The notes below the pieces were generated by a model. The model worked only from the letters and a program-made list of their open reading frames with translations. It had not been told where the DNA came from and made no database searches. 64,000 nt of DNA from Zizania palustris. Lineage: Eukaryota; Streptophyta; Magnoliopsida; Poales; Poaceae. This document shows positions 55,791 through 64,000 of this stretch, piece after piece. How positions within the stretch are numbered: position 1 is the first letter of the stretch; the number at the start of each line of letters is the position of its first letter. A program made the translations under genes and the position numbers. The stretch is taken from positions 33,364,238-33,428,237 of the forward strand of contig JAAALK010000285.1 in NCBI GenBank assembly GCA_019279435.1. Reading direction: 5' to 3'.

Positions 55791-56607
55791 TGAGGGGGAG
55801 TTGTGTAGTGTTGCATATGCTTCTATAATATGATTAATTGCTTTTACATGTACATGCTTTACTATACCTTTACGATACTGTCTTATACTTCTGTTGATTA
55901 TGCTTGGATTTAATACATCTAATACCTGCCTTGAGCATAGCTTTTGTTTGTGAAAATTTGAAAATGGTCACTACTTAGTCTAGAAACTAGCATGAATATG
56001 TTATGATTCATTTGCTATTCTTTACATACCTGATAGCTTTGTCCTTTACACTTGGATGCTAATACGCAACTTGATCATATTATGATAATTTTTTTTTAAA
56101 AAAAACAACAAAGTGATGAATGATGAAAAATGAAAATGAAATGAAAAATATTTATCTTGTGCTAAAATTGAAAAGATCTAGGAGGATTTGCATTGTCGCA
56201 CTACTCTGTTTTAGACTGCTTACCATAGCACTTTGGTATGAATTGGGACATTGAAGTGTATACCAAGAACAATGCTTTAAGCTTTTGATGGTTTCAACCT
56301 AGGCTTGTCTTGGTCGGTTAGCATAAGGTTGACTTGCAAATAACCCCTGGCACTTAAATGAAGAATAAAAAGTTTAATTTCCTTGCATATCAAGTTTGTT
56401 GCAGCTCCTTATAGTGGGATTTTCTTATCTGGTTAGTATTTGACTAGTTTTTGCATGTTTTACCTTGCCATGTCTAGTATGCTAGTCTGAGTAGTGATGC
56501 TTTTATTTGATAAAACTTGAAAATGCTTGCTCTTGCCGTTACTTAGATTCTATACATTCGAGATTGTCATACAGTTGGTTAGGACTGCTTGTAAGGCACA
56601 ATGCTTG
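55791..56607 (+). other. Copia A 3' non-coding region
   Basis: Begins with the purine tract TGAGGGGGAG. It is AT-rich and matches the copia H 3' region over 56178-56360. No envelope-like frame is present. It ends at the gypsy C LTR. Confidence 0.8.
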
Positions 56608-57100
56608 TGTTGGGGGAAAATACTTCATCCTCAAGGTCTCTACAATAACAAGACAAAGGCAATCTACTAAACCAAAGTTCCAGTATTAACTCTGGTTTAG
56701 TACGTGATCAAGTTCGAAGCATCAGTGCAGACCCCCGTTCGGGGCATAGCTTCGAACGTCGAATCTTTAGAGAACTTATCTGCCAACTAGGATGGAAGAC
56801 TTATCTTCTTTCTCATTAGATTAGTCTTTACCAGTTTAACCCTATTAGGGGTACCAAATAGTTTCCACTATGTCAGTTGTAATTGAGGGGTAAAAAGGTC
56901 TTTTCCTTAAGATTTTTACCTATAAATACCCCCTATTCTACCCTGTAATGAGGATCGAATACTGAGTTATTCAATACACAACTTCGAATTACTCCAAGCT
57001 ATTATCCTATTCGGAGGCTTGAAATAGTTCACTTCGCAAACACTTCGTTCGTTAGTTTCTAATCTCTAAAAACCTATTAGCGTAATCTTTTACGCCAACA
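56608..57100 (+). repeat. Gypsy C 5' LTR (493 bp)
   Basis: Starts TGTTGGGGGAAAATACT, ends TTTTACGCCAACA, and is the same family as the gypsy-1 LTR with moderate divergence. The left flank GCTTG (56603-56607) is the expected target duplication. TGGCGCCGTCCGTGGGGA follows. Confidence 0.92.
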
Positions 57101-57163
57101 GTTGGCGCCGTCCGTGGGGAACCTAGTCCAAAAAACTTCGTTCTCTACCATGTTCTCAAAACC

Positions 57164-57932
57164 ATGCCTCCCAAGCGGAGTTCAGGTAGTAGTCCTACTC
57201 GGAGGTTCCCTCGAACCTCCGGAGCAAAATCTTCGAGCACAGTCGAGGTCAGAGGACCTTCGGTAATTCCTCTACCTCAGACTCTCGAAGGGATTCCCCT
57301 TCCTAGAGCATACGGAGTTCCTGCTCCAAATCCATCTATACTTCGGCCAGCCGGAGTCCCTTCTCCAGCTCCGATTCTGCTTCGAACTAACACGTACAGT
57401 TCTCAAGACCCGGAAGATCCTTCCGGAAGAAATGAAGACGATCTTAGCGACATGGCAACTCAGATGGCCAGTCTCCAAGCTGAAGTGGCAAGGTAGAGAC
57501 AAGAGGCCGCATATAGGCTTCGTTCTCAGGCTACCCCGGTCATTTCAGAAGTGCCTCAAGACGATGATCTTCCTTATCCTGAAGCCCCAGAGAACGCTTC
57601 CTTCGATAGCGAGTCTCCGCTGCATCCCGAGTTACAGAAAGTGCACTTCGACCCCAAGTTTAAAACTTCGAAGCTTTGTAAGTACTCCGGAGAGGAGGAC
57701 CCCGGGAGTTCTCTCATTCTTATGCTTTGGCAATTGAGGCCAGTGGAGGAGTGCGAGACACCATGACCAAGTGTTCTGTCTTGCTCTCGAAGGGGTGGCT
57801 TTGCTGTGGTTTTGGTCGCTGAAGCCGGGAGCAATTAAGGAAGAAGTTCATAAGTAACTTTTAGGGTACCTTCGTACCCCCAATGTCTACGGGAAGTCTT
57901 TTCCAGGTGAAGCAGATGCCTGGAGAGACTTT
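57164..57932 (+). pseudogene. Gypsy C gag, 5' part, broken
   Basis: Starts ATGCCTCCCAAGCGG and is close to gypsy-1 gag. A TAG at 57494-57496 replaces a Trp codon (ARWRQEA becomes AR-stop-RQEA), and indels follow near 57710 and 57770. It is cut at 57933 by copia B after GGAGAGACTTT. The rest should lie right of the window. Confidence 0.9.
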
Positions 57933-59944
57933 TGAGAAACCAAGGGTGGTTTCGGTGTATGTGATGAGTGATTGACTGGATTTTACCCTCTGTTCGAAGG
58001 GTACCTCCGGAGGGGCTTCGGAGGTGGTACCTCCGAAGGGTGTTCGGAGGTAGGTCACCGAAGGGTGTTCGGTGTGTGGTTGCTGCAGCTGTTGCAGCGG
58101 AGTGTACTTGTCGGAGGGGTCCGGCAGTACGCGATGACTGGGTTCGTACCGAAGGCTTCGGTACTTTGGGCGGTACACCGGAGTGTGTGCCGAAGGTTGC
58201 TAACCCGGAGAGGTCTCCGGAGTACTGGATACACTTGTCTGTTTGTCCGTGGTGCGCAGGGACTTCGGAGGCGACGGACAGGGTTCGAGCCAGGTGAACT
58301 TGGGTCAAGCGGGTGGTTTGATGCCAAGGGAGCGGGGAGCTCCGTCACGGTGGCTGCGAAGGTGGTCCGGGTCGGTCCTCGGGTCGAGGCGCGCCAGGTG
58401 AAGGCAGAGAGTGCGGAGTGTAGCTCCGGCTGAAGGTACTCCGAGACAAAGTCCTCGGAGGTGAGGCACTTCGAAGGTACTCCGAATGGAGTGACTTCGG
58501 AGTTGGTGGATCAAGTCCTCTGCGGAGGCAAGGTGTTCGAAGTGTGCTCCGGAGGGAGACACTCGAAGGTGGCCCGACGAAGGTCTCAGAAGTCGAGGCG
58601 CATCGAAGGCATGGTCCGGGTGAGGCTCGTCGTGGAGTGTGCTCGGAGTGAGACACTGCGACGAAGTGCTCATGGAATGCTTCATGCGGAGGCCTTGGAC
58701 GAAGGAGGGACTTCGAAGGGTGGTACTCCGAAGGTAGGGCTTCGGAGTGTGAAGGACTTCGGAGCGAGGCTAGCTCCGGAGTGAGGTTGACTTGTGGTGC
58801 TTCGGCCATGCATGGCTTCGGTACACGGACGGACGGTGTTCGAGCTCGGAGTAGCTGCGAAGCCGTGGTGGTCCACTCCGGAGGTGGTGGTGCGAAGGCC
58901 CAAGGGCTTTGACGGCTTCGGCTCAAAACCGTCACTGTATCGAAGGTCTTCTTCGGCGGAGCGAAGGCCAACAGGCTGCAGGCTTCTCGCCGAAGCTTCC
59001 GCACCCCTCGCGTGCGAAGGGAGGTTCCAGAAGTCAACACTGTAAAGGCTGACACTGTCTGTTCTGGAAAAGGCTGACACTGTCCCCTCTGCAGCTGACA
59101 AGAGAAGCCTCCAAAATAAAGGTGGACTACCTTTTGTACCCCTTAGTTTTGTAGAGACAAAATGGATGTAAACCCTAGGGGTAAAGTAGTCACTTCCTTA
59201 GGATGAATCCATGGGCTATAAATATGGGGGCTCGGTAGGTAACATTTAACACTTTGAGCATTTACTGTTGAGCTCCTGTAGCCACACTTCGATTGAATAC
59301 ATCCTGAGTTCATTTTCAGTGTTCCTTGTTCAAGCGGCGAAGCCCTGTTTGTCTTGTGCTTTTTGCTTGAGCTCGATCTACATACTTCGCTAGTTTAGTG
59401 CACCGAAGCCTGTTGAGGCGAAGGTTGTTTTTCGTGCGAGGTGTGTTTTGTCAGTGTGCTGTCGCTCTGTGTAACACGAGGCAAGACCTCGCTGATTACT
59501 AGCGAAGCCCTGGTTGTTTCCCGTTTGCTTCTTGTGTCGAAGCCCTTAGCGAAGTCCGTTGTGTGTGCGTGTAGACCTTCGGGTACGAAGCCCAGCACCC
59601 GTTGCTGTCGCCAAGTACTTGGTCGAAGTCCTCAGAGGGCTGTCCACTCTTGCGAAGGGTGAAGTGCGAAGCCTGCTCGAAGCACCTCGTGTGCGGAGCC
59701 TGCACTGACTTAGCAGAGTTGGTTTTCGAGGGTTGTAAGTGGAGCGAAGTCTTCTTGACTTCGAACTTTTGCCTCTCCGAAGCCTGTGTTCGAAGGTGTC
59801 GAAGTACCTCCGAACCAGACCTTCGAAGGCTGTGTTCGAAGCCTGTTCCGCAGAAGACAGAACAGATCCGAAGGCTAAGTTTTTAGCCCGAAATTTTAAA
59901 AGCTCCCATTCACCCCCCCTCTGGTCGCCGTTTCCGGTCCAACA
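57933..59944 (+). repeat. Copia B 5' LTR (2,012 bp)
   Basis: Starts TGAGAAACCAAGGG and ends GGTCCAACA, with canonical TG...CA ends. TATAAATA lies at 59217-59224. It is rich in TTCGAAGG and CGGAGG motifs. The left flank ACTTT (57928-57932) is the expected target duplication. Confidence 0.92.
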
Positions 59945-59946
59945 AT

Positions 59947-59958
59947 TGGTATCAGAGC
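59947..59958 (+). other. Primer-binding site of copia B (tRNA-iMet)
   Basis: TGGTATCAGAGC, shortly after the LTR end. Confidence 0.92.
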
Positions 59959-60008
59959 GGGTTAAGATCACCAGTTGACCTTAACCGGTTTTGTGATCTG
60001 TTGGCGAC

Positions 60009-62471
60009 ATGGATAGAGGCAGTAAAATTCCTCTGTTCGATGGGACAGATTTTGCATACTGGAAGGTGCGCATGGAGGCTTACTTGTTAAGCCAAGGAAA
60101 TGCAATTTGGGAGATTGTGGACTCACAATACTCCATCCCTGATACCCGCACCACTCAAACCGAAAAAGATCAATATATTGCCAACTCGAAGGCAAGAAAC
60201 ATACTGTTCATTGGTTTGAGTCGGAGTGAGTTTGATAGGGTGCAGCACCTTAGGACTGCTAGGGAAATTTGGACAACGCTCACTATTTATCATGAGGGCT
60301 CTACTCAGATTAAGGCCAGGCGCCAAAGCACCTACAACCAACAGTATCAGCTGTTTGTGCAGGCACCTGGTGAATCTATAGATGCCATGTTTTCACGCTT
60401 TGATGCTATAGTGAGTAACTTGCGATCCAACGGGACGCTTGCTTACAGTGATCATGATAGGGCTATCAAGCTTCTCTATGCTCTTGACCGTAGCATATGG
60501 GAAGTAAAGATATCCAGCATTGAGGAGTCCACAGGCTATGACACTCTAACCTGTGATGAACTCTTTAGCAAGCTGAAGTCCACAGAGATTGCCAAGGCAT
60601 CTCTTGCGGTGCACAGAAGCTCTTTGCCACAGCCATTGGCATTGGTTTCTAGCACTAGCCGTGGCACCACTGCAGAACCAAGCACATCAGGCACTTGTGT
60701 TCTTGCAGATGGTTTTGCTTTGTCCTCCCTGGTCTCCGTCACAAAGGAGCAGGTGGATACTCTAGCAGATGACGAGCTTGCTCTCATTGCCCGGAGATTC
60801 ACCCGTTTTCATCATGAGAGACGGGATCAGAGGAGAAGTGGTTTTAGTGGTTGCTATGAATGTGGCGACACTTCTCACATCAAGGCCAATTGCCCCAAGG
60901 TCAAAAAGAGAGATGAGAGTGACCGCCCCAAATTCCACAAAAAGGAGAGGAAGCCCTTTGTGAAGGGCAAGCGCGGCAAGATGGCTAAGAAAGTAGCCAA
61001 GGCCGCTTCCAGAGCTTTTGTTGCTGCTCTCAGCGACATCGACACATCCTCAACTGAGGAGTCGAGCTCTGAGGAGGAGGAGTCCCCAAGAAAGGAGGAC
61101 AAGAAGGACAAGAAGGGACGTGATTTCACCGGCCTTTGCTTCATGGCCGACAGCGATCACAGCGGCGATGAGCTTGACTCATCTGAGGTAAACCTATCAT
61201 CTGACCAGCTACTAATTAAATTAGATGAGCTGAATGAAGTAGTGCTAGGTCAGGATAGATTGCTTGTGCAAGCCGCTAGAGAACGAAAAGACCTTAGACT
61301 TAGGCTAGAAAACATTTCTACTGAATATGCCATGCTTAAGTCTAAATATGATGATGCTGAATGTGAATCATGTTCTGTTGTCATGAGTGAGCTTGCTCAG
61401 TTGCGTTCTGTACATGCTCAAACTCTTTCTGAGCTTGAGACTGCACAGAAGCAGCTTTTGGAGGTGGATTCTAGACCTCATGATATTATTGATTGCATGA
61501 ACTGCTCTTTATTGCGCGATAGCATTAATTTACGTGATAAGCATGTTCATGATCTAGAGGCTAGATTGGAGAGGGCCGGTAGTTCTAAGGATGTGCAACC
61601 TGTTTGTGACACTTGCATTACCCTTAAGGACCAGCTAGGCACTGTTAGAGAGCGGGCTGAAAACCTCATGTCCGAAAATGAATACCTACTTTCTGTGGTG
61701 AATAAATGCACTGAAGGGAAGGGTAGGATGGATTTGCTCTTGGCCAAGACCAAGTTGTGTGCTGACAGAGCCGGGGTAGCTCTAGGTTTGGGTTTTGAGA
61801 GGATAGCTTCAGACAGTAAGACCAAAACTGTTTTCACCTCTCCCACCACCCTAGAGAAAGAGAGAGCTCTGTTGGACACCCCATCAGCCAAAAAGCCTAC
61901 CCATCCACCAAAGAAAACCACTCCTCCTGCCAAGAAAAATCCTCCCAAGAAAACCAGTCAGAAGAAACCCAAGGAGCCTGTGAGAGTTGCTCCTGTGACC
62001 CATGAGAGTGCCCCCAGGAGAGTGTTTCATTGTTCTTATTGTCAGCGGGCGGGTCATTTGATTGGTTTCTGTTTCCGTCGCATCAAGGATGAGCGACGTG
62101 CTCAGGCGATGAGCTATCAGGACATGCACTACCCATCTTTAGGTATGCATGAGTCTGAGTATTACTCTCGTCCTGTTTTCGAGGCTCCTCGTGCTTCTCG
62201 GAGAGGTTTTGCTCCTCGAGGTGTTCACCATGTTCCATATGGTGGTAGACCTCGGGCGAGTAGCTTTGTACCTCGTCAGAGTAGGAGACCTCGACATGCT
62301 TTGCGTTCTTTGCATGTAGGTAGACCTCGCACTTTGCATCATTCTGATTTTTATGTGCGTAGACCGTCTACTTTTACTGTGCCTACTACTCGTGTCACTC
62401 AGTGCTGGATGCCTCGTCATTATTTTACTCACCCCAGCACTGAGCGATCGAGGCGTTCTTATCATGTGTAG
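60009..62471 (+). CDS. Copia B Gag (820 codons)
   Basis: An intact frame from ATG at 60009 to TAG at 62469-62471. Residues 1-220 form the copia-type gag region (KIPLFDGTDFAYWKVRMEAY, LLYALDRSIWEVKISSIEE). A CX2CX4HX4C zinc knuckle lies at about 282-295 (CYECGDTSHIKANC). A lysine/acidic stretch and a long coiled-coil-like region follow (about 390-560). A second knuckle of the same spacing is at 675-688 (CSYCQRAGHLIGFC), then an Arg/Tyr/His-rich tail. The protein builds the virus-like particle and binds the RNA. Its length is large for copia gag and fits SIRE/Maximus. The stop is followed in frame by pol. Confidence 0.93.
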   Translation: MDRGSKIPLFDGTDFAYWKVRMEAYLLSQGNAIWEIVDSQYSIPDTRTTQTEKDQYIANSKARNILFIGLSRSEFDRVQHLRTAREIWTTLTIYHEGSTQIKARRQSTYNQQYQLFVQAPGESIDAMFSRFDAIVSNLRSNGTLAYSDHDRAIKLLYALDRSIWEVKISSIEESTGYDTLTCDELFSKLKSTEIAKASLAVHRSSLPQPLALVSSTSRGTTAEPSTSGTCVLADGFALSSLVSVTKEQVDTLADDELALIARRFTRFHHERRDQRRSGFSGCYECGDTSHIKANCPKVKKRDESDRPKFHKKERKPFVKGKRGKMAKKVAKAASRAFVAALSDIDTSSTEESSSEEEESPRKEDKKDKKGRDFTGLCFMADSDHSGDELDSSEVNLSSDQLLIKLDELNEVVLGQDRLLVQAARERKDLRLRLENISTEYAMLKSKYDDAECESCSVVMSELAQLRSVHAQTLSELETAQKQLLEVDSRPHDIIDCMNCSLLRDSINLRDKHVHDLEARLERAGSSKDVQPVCDTCITLKDQLGTVRERAENLMSENEYLLSVVNKCTEGKGRMDLLLAKTKLCADRAGVALGLGFERIASDSKTKTVFTSPTTLEKERALLDTPSAKKPTHPPKKTTPPAKKNPPKKTSQKKPKEPVRVAPVTHESAPRRVFHCSYCQRAGHLIGFCFRRIKDERRAQAMSYQDMHYPSLGMHESEYYSRPVFEAPRASRRGFAPRGVHHVPYGGRPRASSFVPRQSRRPRHALRSLHVGRPRTLHHSDFYVRRPSTFTVPTTRVTQCWMPRHYFTHPSTERSRRSYHV

Positions 62472-64000
62472 GCGACAGGTCGAGGCTTGGAGGGCACGTG
62501 GATCATGGACTCCGGTTGTTCGCGCCACATGACCGGAGATGCAAACTGGTTCTCCAGCCTCACAACAACCAAGCAAAGGGAACATATCACCTTCGGAAAC
62601 AATCGAAGGAGTAGAGTGAAAGGTAAAGGTGTGGTAAGGATTAACACGAACTTCACTCTCAAAGATGTTGCTTTGGTTGAAAACCTGGGATACAATTTGC
62701 TGTCTGTATCTCAGTTGCTTGATGAGGGCTTCGAAGTGCGATTTCATCGCGATACTTCGCAAGTGCTCAATTCTGATGGCGTTGTGGTGTGTAAGATCTT
62801 TAGGGTAGGGAGAGTTTTTGGAGCTGATTTTTCAGAGTCGTCTGGTTCTTCTCATTGTCTTGTTGCACATTCGACTTCTGAGCTTTGGAAGTGGCATAGG
62901 AGACTAGGGCATATGAGCTTTGAGTTGCTCGCTCGTCTGAGCGCCCTAGGTTTGATCCGAGGATTGCCCAAGCTCAAGTTTGAGAAGAATTTAGTTTGCG
63001 CTCCTTGTCGACATGGAAAAATGATTGCCGCTTCGCATTCGCCAGTCACCACAGTGATGACTGAACAACCCGGAGAACTTCTCCATATGGACACTGTAGG
63101 TCCCTCTCGGGTTAGTTCTTTAGGCGGCAAGTGGTATGTACTTGTTATTGTCGACGATTTCTCTCGCTACTCTTGGGTCTTCTTTCTTGCCAGCAAGGAT
63201 GAAGTGTTTTCACACTTTCGGAGCTTGGCTTTGAGACTTTTTACTGAACTCCCTGGTGCATTAAAATTCATTCGAAGCGATAATGGCACCGAGTTCAAAA
63301 ATAGTCTCTTTGTTGACTTTTGCATGGAGCATGGCATAGAACATCAATTCTCTGCTCCGCGGGTTCCTCAACAGAACGGTGTTGTTGAGAGGAAGAACCG
63401 CACTTTGGTTGAGATGGCTAGGACGATGCTTGATGAGCATAGGACTCCTAGAAAATTCTGGGCTGAGGCCATGAACACTGCATGTTACATCTCAAACCGA
63501 ATCTTCTTGCGCTCAATTTTAAACTTGACATCTTATGAGCTGCGTTTTGGGAGACAACCCAAGGTTACTCATCTTCGAGTTTTTGGCTGTCGCTGCTTTA
63601 TCCTAAAACGTGGTAACTTGGATAAATTTGAGTCGCGATCTTCTGACGGGATCTTTTTGGGTTATACTACTCATGGTCATTCTTATCGTGTTTATAATTT
63701 AGAGACTAACACTGTCATCGAGTCATGTGATGTGACTTTTGATGAATCAACCCCCTCTGTTAGTTCTGCTCTTGAACAGGCAAATGAACACGATATGGAA
63801 CAGACCTTATTCGAAGACGAAGATCCCGGAGAATTCGAGGATGATCCCCTACTACCCTCGACATCGACCCCCGAAGCTGACCCCGCTTCTTCTACTTCGG
63901 CACGAGGTCCCGAAGCGACTACCTCAACATCGGTCATCTTGGACCACACCAACGCACAAGTTGAGGGGGAGACTGCATCCCGCCGCGAGGCTCCACATCA
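62472..64000 (+). CDS. Copia B Pol, in frame after the Gag UAG; runs off the window
   Basis: I translated this frame codon by codon: it is open for all 509 codons to the window end. Protease has WIMDSGCSRHMTG and NLLSVSQLLDEGF. GAG-pre-integrase has WHRRLGHMSFELLARL and CAPCRHGKM. The integrase core has LHMDTVGPS, VIVDDFSRYSW, IRSDNGTEFKN and NGVVERKNRT, with all three acidic residues present. A VFGCRCFIL/GIFLGY linker and an acidic, serine/threonine-rich stretch follow. RT and RNase H should follow to the right. There is no Met at its start, so it is probably made by readthrough of the UAG at 62469. Confidence 0.92.

Larger units (their letters stand above)
45151..56607 (+). mobile_element. 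Copia A: SIRE/Maximus-like copia, 5' LTR to 3' non-coding region
   Basis: Contains a 5' LTR, iMet primer site, gag, protease, integrase, RT and RNase H in copia order, then a purine tract and 3' non-coding region. It is interrupted by a solo LTR (49184-52719) and cut at 56608 by gypsy C; its 3' LTR should lie right of the window. Coding is close to copia B but broken by several stops and indels. Confidence 0.88.

Noticed and set aside
58345..59101. Several 100-236-codon frames on the minus strand of the copia B LTR
   Set aside because: They lie inside a non-coding LTR, overlap each other in three frames and match no family; similar shadow frames occur in the copia H LTR.

Overview
This 64 kb window is nuclear DNA of a flowering plant, most likely a grass or another large-genome monocot. 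The evidence is the families present: Tat-lineage Ty3/gypsy elements with an antisense Transposase_28-type gene, SIRE/Maximus-type Ty1/copia elements, and a CACTA (En/Spm) element. I found no convincing free-standing host gene, rRNA, tRNA gene or CRISPR array. Almost every base belongs to transposable elements inserted into one another.

Left part (1-20402): a decayed Ty1/copia element ('copia E', 476-3355 and 15010-15398) is split by a complete 11.6 kb gypsy element ('gypsy-1', 3356-15004). Gypsy-1 has LTRs that look identical, a 5-bp target duplication AGATC, a gag-pol with one single-base frameshift, a 60-bp tandem repeat, and an antisense, intron-containing gene with its own TATA box. Next come a decayed CACTA transposase fragment, a second partial copia E LTR with an inverted internal segment, and the 5' end of a SIRE-like copia ('copia F', 18339-20402).

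Right part (20403-64000) reads as one chain of nested insertions. Gypsy G (20403-) lies in the gag of copia F. Gypsy G is interrupted by copia H (22824-26698, internally deleted) and then by a CACTA element (29034-). The CACTA carries a broken TNP2 gene, a small three-exon candidate gene, tRNA-like boxes, hairpin repeats and a 285-bp tandem array. That array is cut at 40029 by gypsy D (minus strand). Gypsy D holds a 1-kb LTR-like insertion and is cut by copia A (45151-56607). Copia A holds a 3.5-kb solo LTR and is cut by gypsy C (56608-). Gypsy C is cut by copia B (57933-), which runs off the window. Counting copia F as level 1, copia B is level 7. The closing halves should lie to the right of the window in reverse order.

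How the genes work: the gypsy gag-pol supplies capsid, protease, reverse transcriptase, two RNase H domains and integrase. The copia B gag and pol are one reading frame interrupted by a single UAG, which suggests stop-codon readthrough sets the Gag:Pol ratio. The CACTA TNP2 would have recognised the terminal and subterminal repeats. Most copies are disabled by stops, frameshifts, deletions or further insertions. Gypsy-1 and copia B are the best preserved.
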